A stretch of 37,725 nucleotides of DNA from Gammaproteobacteria bacterium UBA7376 (GTDB lineage Bacteria; Pseudomonadota; Gammaproteobacteria; Pseudomonadales; Azotimanducaceae): NCBI GenBank assembly GCA_002470275.1, contig DKNY01000011.1, positions 26,275 to 63,999 on the forward strand. Direction: 5' to 3'. Positions 25,783 to 36,279 of this stretch are shown one piece after another. How positions within the stretch are numbered: the first letter of the stretch is position 1; each line of letters opens with the position of its first letter. The notes below the pieces were generated by a model that ran no database searches, was not told the DNA's origin, and saw nothing but the letters and a program-made list of their open reading frames with translations. A program made the translations under genes and the position numbers.

Positions 25783-28700
25783 CTATTCCGGAACGACCTT
25801 TTGCGATGGGGCGTCCTCTGCTGACTCAGGGGTGGCATCCTCCTCCCCGCTGGATTCATCCTCTGGAAGCTCGCCGGACTCCTTTTCTGAAAGAAGGTCT
25901 GGCGACGGCTGTTCCGCTGGGTTCGCAACTTCAATGTCTTTATCCCATAGGGTAAGGAAACGGACCTGAGGCTCATTGATACTGCCGGTCACCGAGAACT
26001 TAGCAGAGCTCATCCGCTGAATCGGGTCACGAAAAATGCGCTCACCGATGGCCACGCCAATCCCAACGATGGGTTGGGCGAGCGCCACGTAGGCAGCGTA
26101 CCAAGGAAGGCTTTCGCTCACTGGCAGCGTGACGATCATTTCGTTGTCTAGCGTCCTCGTGCTGAGATCCACAGCGCCACCGATTTCATAGGTCGAGGAG
26201 GTGCTCTTGATGACCAGATTCTCAGTGAAGGTCAGTTCCTTGTCCTCCACCTGAAGCTGCCCCGATAACTCGCTGAAGCTAATGCCCTCCTCAAGAACAT
26301 CCGAAAAATCCAGATTGATGCGTTTTATCAGGGCCGAGACATTGAGCAAGCTCACCATTCTTAGCCCGGCCCGACCCGCATCTTGGTCGAAAAAACGGCC
26401 TTCGGTAGCTCGGAAATCAAGCATGCCTTCGCTGTTCAAGAAATTTAGATTCGCCGGCGATCCCGGCCAACTTAAATTCCCGCCTAACGTGGCAGACGTC
26501 GTGGTTAGCGTTGGGGGGAAAGCCCACTTTGGCAGCGTCTGTTCAAGATCGTCCAAGATCACAGTCCCAGAAAAAGAGGTGATGTTGCGGTCAAAGTCCC
26601 AGTAGAGAGCGCTCCTTGCCGTCTCCAGACCGAGAACCGATACCCGATCCAGTTCGACGCGCAAACCACCGACATCCGGTTCGAGCTGAAAACGCCAGGC
26701 ACCAAAGGGTGCTTCATCAATCTGGAGTTGGGCAACATTCACCTGCGCCCTAGGCATGGATCGACCCACCGCGAGGGTAATCGGGTCAAGATTCGACTCT
26801 AGGTTCGAAGCGTCTTGACTTCCTGGTAGCGCTAAGAAGTCTAGGTCGAGGATCAAATTAGAGCGATCGGAAAGGTCTGCATCACCGATGATCTGTTCGC
26901 TCTTCAAGGTGAAGAGCATCTGCTCAGCATCGCCTTTTCCAGACAGAATGACCTCGTCAAAGGTCAAATCTCCGGCAACCAACTGCTCAAGTTGAAGAGC
27001 ATCAATCTCCCAAGAGACCGGAATAGCGACTGCAGATTCACCCGCTTCCGCTACCCAAGCCTCTATATCCAGCCGAGGCATGCGACCAGACACCAAGATG
27101 TTTCCGCCGTTATGGCTTGCCACCGATGGCGCGGTGCGAATGCCCATGGCCCCTCCGGTAATAGACCGGGCGGCATCATCTGCAAAGTGCAGCCAACCCG
27201 AGGTCTCGCGATAAGACCAGTTTAAACGCTGATAACCGTCTAGAAACTGAAGGTCCAGCTGGGTTGGGGTCGCGTCGTCTGCCGCCTTACCGAACTCGAC
27301 AGGTAGGCCCACTGCCAGCCCCAGCAAATCCGAATCGACCCTCAGGCGAGAACTGCCACTTTCCGTCATGGCCAAGGCAAGGCGGGAAGAAAAGTCCGCC
27401 GAGCCGGACAGCAAGCCAGTGTCATCAAGGTCGACTAACGCGTAAAGGTCAGATGCTGCCAGACGCCCTCGGGCCTCAATGAAAAGCCAGTCATCATCGC
27501 TGGACGCCTTCAAGTCCACCGGCTGGCCAAAGCTCTTTCCGCTCATCTCGCCATTCAGATGGTGGGGCATAGAAAAAGTATTCCGACCCGACAGCGCCTC
27601 AAAGGCTAGGCGATAGTCGGGGAGCTCGAGGTCAAGGTCTGAGTACTCAATAACCAGGTCAACCACCGGACGGCGCGTCTTAGTTTGCTCTGGGTTGATA
27701 GAGATCGGTACAACCAAATCGGCCCCAACAACAAGCTGCCCCCGACCCTGCCAACTCGGCGAGATGAAAGAAAGATTCTCGATCAGCGGCGAGTTTCGAA
27801 TGAAGTCCAGGGCACTTTGGGCGCCAACCTCGGTTTCTAGGTCGAGCGTAATGTCCCCTCGATCGCCGAAAACTCGAACCTCTGCCTCATCAACGCGGAT
27901 ATCGCGCATCTGCCCTCGCGCCAGCGCGATATGGCTGTTGCGGCCGGACAGGTAGAGGTCCCCTGACGCCTCTGTGAGCAGGGGCCAATCCGGGAGGTAT
28001 TCAATGTCCGCGTCTCGAAAGCGCCCCAAGAGTTCAAGACGCCTGCTATAGCGATCTTCCGGGGCCTGGTGCACCTGGCCATGGTAAGCGGCACGTAGAT
28101 CAGAGAAATGAGACGCCTTGGTTGCCGTCAACAGCCACTGCCGAAGCCCGGGGTTCAGGCGAAAAGGCACATAGCTGCGTGCCTCCTCCAAATTCGCGCG
28201 GTTGAGGTCCAAGGTCAAATTCAAACGTTGTTCGAATCTTTCGTCGGGTCTTGAGGTCGCGAAGTTCGCGGTGATTGAAACATCTTCACGGGTAGCGCGA
28301 ATATCCTGACCCAGCACCGACAGCCTTCCGGGTCGCGCGGCCAACAAAAGCCGGCCCTCAACTCGCTGGAAGAACCAAGCGTCTGGAAATAAGTCAGGGA
28401 ACCCGACCTGCATATCCGTAGCATTGACGCGCGCTGCCACATCCCGTCCATTCCCCCATAGTCGAGCGCTACCGTTAACAATTGTTGGCACCCCTCGATA
28501 GCCGTTAAGCATCAATCGCTGAACGTCGGCTGAAAAGCTGAGGTCGCCTTCACCGTCATGCCTGAGGTGAATGTTTGACAGCGTGCCCCTTGGGCTTAGC
28601 GCTGTGAACCAGCGCAGCAAGACGCCATCCGCTGGGGCCAATGTTTCAATCAGCGGTTCTATCGCCTGTAGCTCAACGGTCTCCATCCAGGCCCGGACGG

Positions 28701-29679
28701 GCCTGTGCTCTGCCGGACGCCCCGAAGACATCGAACCCACCTGCCGCCACCCCAGGAGCATTGGAGGAATCAGCGCCTCGACTTGATCGTCTATCACTTT
28801 GAGGTCGCTCACCCGAGCCAGATAGGAGGCATTCTCCAACCAGACATCGACGGTGAAGCGATCCGTTTGCAGCTGAGACTCTCCGGCTAAGGATGGGCCA
28901 TAGCGCAGGCTGCCAAAAAATTGACCCAGCCCCCTGCGTGATTCTTCGAACCAATAACCCTCGGAGATCGACACCGAAACGGGAGAGGCGCCCAACACCC
29001 CGGCAGGCAGGCTAAGGCTCCCGTCCAAGAGCGCGTAATGGCCTGACACCGTGGGGTCCTGCATCATACTCAGCGTCAACTGCTGGTCGGGGCGTATCGC
29101 TGACGCCAGGGCAAGCTTAACCACGCGATGTCCCTGACGCCCAGACGTTCGGCCTTCCGTTTGTAGCACCACGGTCGTGCCATTCTGGAGCGCCACATTT
29201 AGCGTTGTGCTGCCCTGGAGGTAGGCGCTGTCCCGTAACACCTGGATGAGATCAAAGGGCATGGCCACATCACCTGCACCGCTCAGCCGCCAGCCCGCGG
29301 GCAATTGCTCTATACCTATCTCGGCCTGCTGCCACTGCATGTGCGAGAAAATATAGCGGCCCGACAGCAGGCTTTGCAGGACATCGACCTCAAGACTCAG
29401 GCCCGAAATCGACCCGCCCCCATAGGTGACCTGCCCAATCTCCACCCGAGGCCTGAATCCCTGCCAGCGCCCCTTGGGTTCGGACAGCGTGACGTTCCAG
29501 GCAGAAAGAAGGCCGTTGACCTCCTCATCATAGTGATCTAGCTGAGAGACAACCACGCGCCCCAAAACAAGGGCCAGCGCCAGGACTATGAGGACCAGGT
29601 TAATCAGCGTAAGGGCAAGCCGCGCCAAAGACTGTAGGGGGGCCCCACGCGGACCGGACGCGGTAGGCACATGACTCAC
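25783..29679 (-). CDS. yhdP: AsmA-like envelope protein YhdP
   Basis: YhdP is a very large inner-membrane-anchored AsmA-family protein that, with TamB and YdbH, bridges the periplasm to move phospholipids to the outer membrane. The 1298-residue protein has one N-terminal membrane helix (about 20-45), then a long run of beta-strand repeats ending with the AsmA2-like region (GMLDFRATEGRFFDQDAGRAG, LSGQLQVEDKELTFTE). It ends in an acidic, proline-containing tail of about 45 residues. The start is GTG, overlapping the rng stop as GTGA. The rng-yhdP-tldD order is conserved. Confidence 0.94.
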   Translation of the reverse strand: MSHVPTASGPRGAPLQSLARLALTLINLVLIVLALALVLGRVVVSQLDHYDEEVNGLLSAWNVTLSEPKGRWQGFRPRVEIGQVTYGGGSISGLSLEVDVLQSLLSGRYIFSHMQWQQAEIGIEQLPAGWRLSGAGDVAMPFDLIQVLRDSAYLQGSTTLNVALQNGTTVVLQTEGRTSGRQGHRVVKLALASAIRPDQQLTLSMMQDPTVSGHYALLDGSLSLPAGVLGASPVSVSISEGYWFEESRRGLGQFFGSLRYGPSLAGESQLQTDRFTVDVWLENASYLARVSDLKVIDDQVEALIPPMLLGWRQVGSMSSGRPAEHRPVRAWMETVELQAIEPLIETLAPADGVLLRWFTALSPRGTLSNIHLRHDGEGDLSFSADVQRLMLNGYRGVPTIVNGSARLWGNGRDVAARVNATDMQVGFPDLFPDAWFFQRVEGRLLLAARPGRLSVLGQDIRATREDVSITANFATSRPDERFEQRLNLTLDLNRANLEEARSYVPFRLNPGLRQWLLTATKASHFSDLRAAYHGQVHQAPEDRYSRRLELLGRFRDADIEYLPDWPLLTEASGDLYLSGRNSHIALARGQMRDIRVDEAEVRVFGDRGDITLDLETEVGAQSALDFIRNSPLIENLSFISPSWQGRGQLVVGADLVVPISINPEQTKTRRPVVDLVIEYSDLDLELPDYRLAFEALSGRNTFSMPHHLNGEMSGKSFGQPVDLKASSDDDWLFIEARGRLAASDLYALVDLDDTGLLSGSADFSSRLALAMTESGSSRLRVDSDLLGLAVGLPVEFGKAADDATPTQLDLQFLDGYQRLNWSYRETSGWLHFADDAARSITGGAMGIRTAPSVASHNGGNILVSGRMPRLDIEAWVAEAGESAVAIPVSWEIDALQLEQLVAGDLTFDEVILSGKGDAEQMLFTLKSEQIIGDADLSDRSNLILDLDFLALPGSQDASNLESNLDPITLAVGRSMPRAQVNVAQLQIDEAPFGAWRFQLEPDVGGLRVELDRVSVLGLETARSALYWDFDRNITSFSGTVILDDLEQTLPKWAFPPTLTTTSATLGGNLSWPGSPANLNFLNSEGMLDFRATEGRFFDQDAGRAGLRMVSLLNVSALIKRINLDFSDVLEEGISFSELSGQLQVEDKELTFTENLVIKSTSSTYEIGGAVDLSTRTLDNEMIVTLPVSESLPWYAAYVALAQPIVGIGVAIGERIFRDPIQRMSSAKFSVTGSINEPQVRFLTLWDKDIEVANPAEQPSPDLLSEKESGELPEDESSGEEDATPESAEDAPSQKVVPE

Positions 29680-31190
29680 ATCAGATGACCCGGGTTTGGC
29701 GTTCGAGTGAGCAGGGCAATATCAAACTTACCTTGTTCGTAGAGCGATTCGACTTCGACCCGAATCTTGCAGCCTAAAAGGTCACCCAGCGCATTGACCT
29801 GATCGGGCACCTCCTGGGTCAGATAGTCGACGGTGTGCGGGCTTGCTGACACCAAAATCTCCACCTCTCCGCGAGCGCCCTTTTCTTCTCCACCGCCGTT
29901 TAACATCAGTTCCCTAAATATTTCTGCTGCCGTCGATTCCGCTGACTTTACCCAGCCATTGCCCTCACAGTGAAGACAGGGCTCGCACAATGTTTGAGCC
30001 AGGCTACTACGAGTACGTTTGCGCGTCAGCTGTACCAAGCCTAAGGCAGAAAACCCGTCGATTTGAACCTTACAGGGGTCCTCTGAAAATGCCTCGACCA
30101 ATGCCTGCATCACCTGCTCTCGATGCGCCTCAAGCTGCATATCGATGAAATCTATAACGATTATTCCCCCGAGGTTTCTCAACCGTAGCTGCCGAGGAAT
30201 GCTTTTGGCTGCCTCTAAATTGGTCTGAAAAACGGTTTCTTCGAGGCTCTTCGACCCCAGAAAGCTGGCTGTGTTGACATCCACACAAACCATGGATTCA
30301 GTTTGCTCGATAACAAGCGTACCGCCTCTGGGTAAGCGCACGCTGGGTTCTAGCGCAAGATTGATCTCCTGCTCTATGCCGTGTCGATCAAAAATAGGGC
30401 TTTGTTCCTCATGCACGTGAAGCTGGGTTTCGTGCGCCGAGCCCAGGTGCGTGAGGTCGTCGGCTAGGCGGTCTGCGACTGCCTGGTTATCTACAAAAAT
30501 GGCCGACGTAGCGGGTCCCACCAGATCTCGCACCAAGCGCTGCTGCACGGGAAGTTCTTGGTAGAGGAGCTTGGGGGCGGTAGCACCCCCAACGCCCCCT
30601 TCAATCGATCGCCAAGATGCGATCAAGGCATCGTATTCTCTACGCATCGCTTCTGGGTTCGTGCCCGCAGAAAGCGTACGCGCGATAACGCCCATACCGG
30701 AAGCATCAATCAGCGGCTCCAGTATGCTGAATAACCTACCTCGCTCTCCCGCATCATCAATCCGTTGAGAAATCCCAATCTGACACGACCGGGGCGTCAA
30801 AACCAAAAATTTCGCGGCCAGACTCAGGCGCGTGGATAACTTGGCACCCTTGGCAGCTATGGGATCTCGCTCAACCTGTACCAGAAGCTGCTGCCCATCG
30901 TGAAGCAGATCACGAATGTTCTTAGACTCGCTTGCTTGACGATCAGGGGCGGCCATGACCATGGACTCTGCAATATCTCTGGCGTGCAGAAAACCAGGGC
31001 GCTCAAGGCCAATATCAACGAAGGCAGCCTGCATGCCGGGTATGATCCGAACCACCTTCCCCAGGTAAATGTTCCCCGTTGCGCTATAGCCTGACGCTCG
31101 CGCAATGTGCAGCTCCTGTAGCGCACCGTGGGCCACCAGGGCGACCCGCGTTTCCAACGTGGAAACGTTGATTAAAAGCTCTTCAGACAT
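29676..31190 (-). CDS. rng: Ribonuclease G
   Basis: RNase G is an endoribonuclease of the RNase E family that matures the 16S rRNA 5' end and degrades some mRNAs. The 504-residue protein has an S1 domain (about 38-125), 5'-sensor region, and the DNase-I-like domain with the catalytic Asp304 (VCVDVNTASF) and Asp347 (IIVIDFIDM). The Zn-link is CLHCEGNG (Cys405 and Cys408). There is no RNase-E-type C-terminal scaffold, so RNase G is preferred. It overlaps maf by 8 bases and yhdP by 4. Confidence 0.97.
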   Translation of the reverse strand: MSEELLINVSTLETRVALVAHGALQELHIARASGYSATGNIYLGKVVRIIPGMQAAFVDIGLERPGFLHARDIAESMVMAAPDRQASESKNIRDLLHDGQQLLVQVERDPIAAKGAKLSTRLSLAAKFLVLTPRSCQIGISQRIDDAGERGRLFSILEPLIDASGMGVIARTLSAGTNPEAMRREYDALIASWRSIEGGVGGATAPKLLYQELPVQQRLVRDLVGPATSAIFVDNQAVADRLADDLTHLGSAHETQLHVHEEQSPIFDRHGIEQEINLALEPSVRLPRGGTLVIEQTESMVCVDVNTASFLGSKSLEETVFQTNLEAAKSIPRQLRLRNLGGIIVIDFIDMQLEAHREQVMQALVEAFSEDPCKVQIDGFSALGLVQLTRKRTRSSLAQTLCEPCLHCEGNGWVKSAESTAAEIFRELMLNGGGEEKGARGEVEILVSASPHTVDYLTQEVPDQVNALGDLLGCKIRVEVESLYEQGKFDIALLTRTPNPGHLM

Positions 31191-31770
31191 TCGTCCGCAT
31201 TGCCCAGGTATCTATGTCGAAACGTTGCAGCATGGCTTCGGTTTCTGCAATGGGTAACCCAACGATATTGCTATAGCTGCCCTCAATTCGATCTACAAAT
31301 ACAGCCCCAACACCTTGCACCCCATATCCACCCGCCTTATCTTTTGGTTCACCCGTAGACCAATAAGCCAAGGCCTCTGTCTCAGATAGATGTCTAAACC
31401 ATACGGTCGACACCACGGCGATGACTTCAGCTCTTGTTCCGTCAAAAAGACAAACTCCGGTCAGGACTTGATGGGCTCGACCTGCCAGACGAAGCAACAT
31501 GGTCACGCCAGCTTCTCGGGAGTGAGGCTTGCCAAAAATTTCATCATCCAGAGCAACGGCTGTATCGGCGGCGATACAGAGACTGGAAGCTGCCCATCCC
31601 GCCTCTGCCTTCGATCTGGCCAGGCGTCGAACATAGGTCTCGACGTCTTCACCCGCCATGACCGACTCATCAATGTCGGCATCAGACGTAGAAAACTCTA
31701 GTCCGATTTGCTTCAACAATTCAGCACGACGAGGCGACTTTGAAGCCAACACCAGGGCGCGTCTCGTCAT
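31183..31770 (-). CDS. maf: Maf-family nucleoside triphosphate pyrophosphatase (YhdE type)
   Basis: YhdE-type Maf proteins hydrolyse dTTP, UTP and modified pyrimidine nucleotides to monophosphates. The 195-residue protein has the signature LASKSPRRAELL (8-19), the catalytic Asp69 in AADTAV, and GKPHSREAGVTMLLRLAG. The ATG at 31770 is chosen because it makes an ATGA overlap with mreD and fits the family N-terminus; an upstream in-frame start at 31824 would add 18 unrelated residues inside mreD. The assignment to dTTP/UTP specificity is by subfamily and place next to mreD and rng. Confidence 0.95.
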   Translation of the reverse strand: MTRRALVLASKSPRRAELLKQIGLEFSTSDADIDESVMAGEDVETYVRRLARSKAEAGWAASSLCIAADTAVALDDEIFGKPHSREAGVTMLLRLAGRAHQVLTGVCLFDGTRAEVIAVVSTVWFRHLSETEALAYWSTGEPKDKAGGYGVQGVGAVFVDRIEGSYSNIVGLPIAETEAMLQRFDIDTWAMRTNV

Positions 31771-32324
31771 ATCTTTGGGCCTGCCCCGACCACGCGCAGG
31801 AATATGGAATTCAAGATTGGCCAAACGAGAGCACTCATTAGCGCCGAGGTTAATGGCTTGATGCGCCAGGGCTGATCCGCAACGTTCGCCAACACCAGGG
31901 CCCGAAATACTTCAGCGATAAAGATGATCAGGAAGACCATGATGGTCTGCTGCACCATAGACTGATGCTGCCGGCGCTCACGGAAACGCAGCAGGAAATA
32001 ACCGATACCCGCGAAGATTAGGGCGTTCAAGCCCAGAGGCTCAACCAACAGGACGTCGACAAAGAGCCCAAAGATCCAGACGTAAAGAATACCGCGACGA
32101 AACGTGACCTGATCGTCATGAGTCCGTCTGCTGGCGAAAAATAATTGAAAGATCAAGCCACGCTGAAAGGGTAGGCGCTGCAACCAAAAAATCAACATCA
32201 GCAGCAGCCATTGAGGACGCCATTGGGCTAGCCATTCTAGGTCCAGCTCCGGCAGGCGAGCAACCGTCAGGACCGAGGTCAGAATCGCTAGCATCGTCAT
32301 CGAGAATGCCGATAACAAATTCAT
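31767..32324 (-). CDS. mreD: Rod shape-determining protein MreD
   Basis: MreD is an inner-membrane protein of the elongation complex with MreB, MreC, RodA and PBP2. The 185-residue sequence is mostly hydrophobic with five to six predicted membrane helices and the family stretch FGLFVDVLLVEPLGLNAL. It is slightly longer than E. coli MreD. It overlaps mreC and maf by ATGA on both sides. Identity rests on topology, motif and the mreB-mreC-mreD order. Confidence 0.93.
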   Translation of the reverse strand: MNLLSAFSMTMLAILTSVLTVARLPELDLEWLAQWRPQWLLLMLIFWLQRLPFQRGLIFQLFFASRRTHDDQVTFRRGILYVWIFGLFVDVLLVEPLGLNALIFAGIGYFLLRFRERRQHQSMVQQTIMVFLIIFIAEVFRALVLANVADQPWRIKPLTSALMSALVWPILNSIFLRVVGAGPKI

Positions 32325-33202
32325 GGTTGAGCACTCTGTTCAGCTGCGTCGATCAACACCAGCACGTGTCCGGATCTATTCAGCTTAGCCGTGGGCACTG
32401 CGGTCACCGCAACGTATCTCATCGCATTCTCTGCCGCCACTTCACTTACCGTGGCGACCGGATAGCCCGGCGGAAAGCGTCCGCCAAGTCCAGACGTTTC
32501 CAATAGATCCCCAATCTGGATATCTGTTGAAATAGGGACGTTCTCCAACACTAAGGATGCCGAGTCCCCCGTGCCGCCCAGAACTAACCTTGTCCCGGTT
32601 CTGTTAACCTGTACTGGAGTAGCATGATCACGATCCGTAACCAATAGAATACGGCTGCTCATCGCCCCGACCTCAATGATCTGTCCAAAGAGTCCAGACG
32701 AATCGATCACTGCATCGCCGACGGCCAAGCCGTCATCACGACCCTTACCAATCACAACCTGCAGGGTACCTGGATCTGGAGGCTCGCCAATAATCTCTGC
32801 GATAACTGTGGTGGCCGGTAGACGACTCTTCGAGCCCAGCAGTTGACGCAAACGATCATTCTCTGCCTCTAAGGCCGCGAGTCGCTGCAGGGCAGCCGTC
32901 TGCCTGATTAGCCGCTCGCGAGAGATGCGGGCCTGTTCGAACAAATCATTTCGATCCTGGAACACGGCATCGATCGTACCTTTCGCTTGATATGGGAATT
33001 CGGCAAGTACATAGATCGGATAGGTGAGAACAGAAAGGCTTTCCCTGAACCGGGTAAGACCCTGATCGACATAAGACAGGTAACCTGAATCGTTGCCCTG
33101 GTTGGGCCGCACCGCGTCGAAGTAGATCAACGCAGCCGAGCATATTGATAGCGTTAAAAAGAGGTAGCCTGATCCCGACCTCTTAGCAAATAGCGTCCTT
33201 AT
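32321..33202 (-). CDS. mreC: Rod shape-determining protein MreC, apparently starting at AUA
   Basis: MreC is the bitopic scaffold of the elongasome and activates PBP2-RodA. Visible parts are a membrane helix (about 13-28), a coiled coil around ALQRLAALEAENDRLRQLLG and the beta-rich periplasmic core (VIDSSGLFGQIIEVG, VTDRDHATPVQVNRTG). The first ordinary start codon is TTG at 33130, but that begins inside the membrane helix and would remove the anchor. The frame remains open to a TGA at about 33217-33219, with no ATG, GTG, TTG or CTG between. An ATA at 33202 matches the usual start (MreC often begins Met-(Arg/Ile)-Thr/Lys-Leu-Phe) and has GGGAG seven bases upstream. This gives 293 residues. 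A sequence error (ATG read as ATA) is the alternative. Confidence 0.85.
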   Translation of the reverse strand: MRTLFAKRSGSGYLFLTLSICSAALIYFDAVRPNQGNDSGYLSYVDQGLTRFRESLSVLTYPIYVLAEFPYQAKGTIDAVFQDRNDLFEQARISRERLIRQTAALQRLAALEAENDRLRQLLGSKSRLPATTVIAEIIGEPPDPGTLQVVIGKGRDDGLAVGDAVIDSSGLFGQIIEVGAMSSRILLVTDRDHATPVQVNRTGTRLVLGGTGDSASLVLENVPISTDIQIGDLLETSGLGGRFPPGYPVATVSEVAAENAMRYVAVTAVPTAKLNRSGHVLVLIDAAEQSAQP

Positions 33203-33259
33203 CTTGCTGCTCCCAAATCACTCTATTCTGAACAAAAGACACCATTTGAGAGCGTTCGT

Positions 33260-34367
<1,108 letters not shown>

Positions 34368-34440
34368 AAGCTTAGATAGAATGGAGAAACGAAGGCGCGT
34401 CCGCACTGCCTGACGAATTTTTCGCGCCAAATTAGCCTCT

Positions 34441-34480
34441 GGGGAAGCATAAGATTCGGCTGCTTGCTATGCTTATCCCC
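34441..34480. repeat. Inverted repeat upstream of gatC
   Basis: The arms GGGGA-AGCATA (from 34441) and TATGCT-TA-TCCCC (to 34480) are complementary apart from a two-base bulge and enclose a 14-17-base loop. It lies in the 219-base mreB-gatC gap, about 40 bases before the gatC ATG. No T-run follows on either strand, so an operator or leader hairpin is as likely as anything. A second short pair, GGCGCG (34394-34399) and CGCGCC (34423-34428), lies just before it. Confidence 0.45.
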
Positions 34481-34519
34481 TGAACGAATTCTTTCAATAA
34501 GATGGGACCCAGACTGTCA

Positions 34520-34816
34520 ATGAGCGACTCCTCAGATGCTGGTGTAAACATTAAACACCTCGCCCGACTCTCCCGTTTAGCCATTGATGCTGATGCAGCA
34601 GCAGCCAGCGCCAAGGAGTTACAGTCCATTATTGAAATGATCGATGCCATGCAGCAAATCGAAACAGACGGCGTTGATCCGTTAGCCCACCCGCTGGATA
34701 TTAAGGCCAGGCTCAGGGCAGACCAAGCCAATTCCGACATTGACCGATCCCGCTTTCAGGACATCGCCCCTGAGACTGCGGACGGCTATTATCTGGTTCC
34801 GCGGGTGGTTGAATAA
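34520..34816 (+). CDS. gatC: Asp-tRNA(Asn)/Glu-tRNA(Gln) amidotransferase subunit C
   Basis: GatC is the small belt subunit that stabilises GatA-GatB. The 98-residue protein has the conserved [12 protein letters not shown] helix, the [19 protein letters not shown] middle and the [11 protein letters not shown] end that inserts between the partners. I chose the ATG at 34520, which fits family length; the in-frame ATG at 34502 would add MGPRLS. Neither has a clear ribosome site. gatA starts 2 bases after its stop. Confidence 0.94.
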   Translation: MSDSSDAGVNIKHLARLSRLAIDADAAAASAKELQSIIEMIDAMQQIETDGVDPLAHPLDIKARLRADQANSDIDRSRFQDIAPETADGYYLVPRVVE

Positions 34817-34818
34817 CG

Positions 34819-36279
34819 ATGTCGGAATTTCAATCCATTACCCAGATGAGCGCTGCGCTCCAGCAAGGCAAAATCTCAAGCCGAGAACTCACTCAGCAGC
34901 ACCTTGATGGAGCCACAGCAGGTAACCAAGCCTTGAATTGCTTCATCTCGATCAATGCCGAAGCTGCCCTCGCACAAGCAGACTACGCCGACTCGCTGAT
35001 CGCCGACGGCAGCGCGGGCCCGATGACGGGCATTCCCATGGCACACAAAGACATTTTCTGCACCCAAGGTATCGCGACGACCTGCGCCTCAAAAATGCTC
35101 GAGAACTTTACTGCCCCATATAACGCGACCGTGGTGGAAAAGCTCAACAAAGCCGGCATGGTCTGCATTGGCAAAACCAACATGGACGAATTCGCCATGG
35201 GCTCCTCAAATGAAACCAGTCACTTTGGAGCTGTCAGCAATCCCTGGGACCTAGATCGCGTCCCCGGCGGATCGTCAGGCGGCTCGGCTGCCGCCATTGC
35301 CGCTGGCTTGGTTCCGCTTGCCACGGGCACCGATACCGGCGGTTCGATTCGTCAGCCATCTGCGTTATGCGGCATCACCGGGCTAAAGCCCACCTACGGG
35401 CGAGTATCGCGCTTTGGCCTAATTGCCTTTGCCTCGAGCCTCGATCAAGGCGGACCCATGGCGCGAAGCGCGGACGACGTTGCCAGATTGTTGGGCTTGA
35501 TGGCTGGTTTTGATGCGAAAGATTCAACAAGCGCCCAACGCAACGACGACTGGCAAAGGCACCTGACCCGCGACGGTGCGCCTAAGATGGAGGAACAACT
35601 GACCATCGGCCTGCCTGAAGAATATTTCGTCGGGGAAGCACACCAAGCCGTCTATCAGAGCCTGCAGCGAGAACTGGAAAGCCTAGGGCATCGCCTGGTC
35701 CCCGTTAAGATGCCCCACACCGGGGCCGCAGTGCCAGCCTACTACGTCATTGCCTCGGCGGAGGCTTCGACCAATCTTTCTCGCTACGATGGCGTTCGTT
35801 TCGGACATCGCTGCACAAATCCCGACTCTCTGCAGGACCTCTACGAACGCTCGCGCAGCGAGGGTTTTGGAGAGGAAGTAAAGCGCCGAATCCTAACCGG
35901 CACTTATGCGCTGTCAGTGGGCTATTTTGACGCCTACTACATTAAGGCCCAGAAAATCAGGCGCCTCATTGTGCAAGATTTCGAACACGCCTTTACCCAG
36001 GTTGACGTGCTGCTCACGCCAACAGCACCCACGACGGCCTTTGCCAAGAACCAGCACGTCGCAGACCCTACGGCCATGTATCATCAGGACCTTTTCACCG
36101 TACCCACCAGCCTGGCTGGATTACCCGCACTCTCTATGCCGTGCGGCTTTAGCCAGGGACTGCCGCTCGGGGCTCAGATCATCGCGCCTGCCTTTCGCGA
36201 GGATTTGGCGCTGGGCTTGGCCGCACAATATCAACAGCAATCTGATTGGCACCTACGGCGGCCGGAGTTTCAAACATGA
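34819..36279 (+). CDS. gatA: Asp-tRNA(Asn)/Glu-tRNA(Gln) amidotransferase subunit A
   Basis: GatA is the amidase that releases ammonia from glutamine for transamidation of misacylated tRNA. The 486-residue protein belongs to the amidase-signature family; the Ser-cisSer-Lys triad is visible as Lys77 ([10 protein letters not shown]), Ser152 ([12 protein letters not shown]) and Ser176 ([10 protein letters not shown]). Length is typical. Its stop overlaps the gatB start by ATGA. Presence of gatCAB implies that Gln-tRNA or Asn-tRNA is made indirectly; which one depends on synthetases outside this window. Confidence 0.98.
   Translation: MSEFQSITQMSAALQQGKISSRELTQQHLDGATAGNQALNCFISINAEAALAQADYADSLIADGSAGPMTGIPMAHKDIFCTQGIATTCASKMLENFTAPYNATVVEKLNKAGMVCIGKTNMDEFAMGSSNETSHFGAVSNPWDLDRVPGGSSGGSAAAIAAGLVPLATGTDTGGSIRQPSALCGITGLKPTYGRVSRFGLIAFASSLDQGGPMARSADDVARLLGLMAGFDAKDSTSAQRNDDWQRHLTRDGAPKMEEQLTIGLPEEYFVGEAHQAVYQSLQRELESLGHRLVPVKMPHTGAAVPAYYVIASAEASTNLSRYDGVRFGHRCTNPDSLQDLYERSRSEGFGEEVKRRILTGTYALSVGYFDAYYIKAQKIRRLIVQDFEHAFTQVDVLLTPTAPTTAFAKNQHVADPTAMYHQDLFTVPTSLAGLPALSMPCGFSQGLPLGAQIIAPAFREDLALGLAAQYQQQSDWHLRRPEFQT

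Noticed and set aside
31771..31824. Longer maf start at 31824
   Set aside because: The added 18 residues do not resemble Maf proteins and lie within mreD; the ATG at 31770 makes an ATGA overlap.
33144..33202. mreC as a pseudogene because of its missing start
   Set aside because: The rest of the gene is intact, the N-terminal helix is preserved in frame and a well-placed ribosome site precedes the ATA; purifying selection seems to hold on the N-terminus.
36246..36275. TTG start for gatB at 36246
   Set aside because: It lies inside gatA; the ATG at 36276 overlaps the gatA stop and fits the conserved GatB N-terminus.
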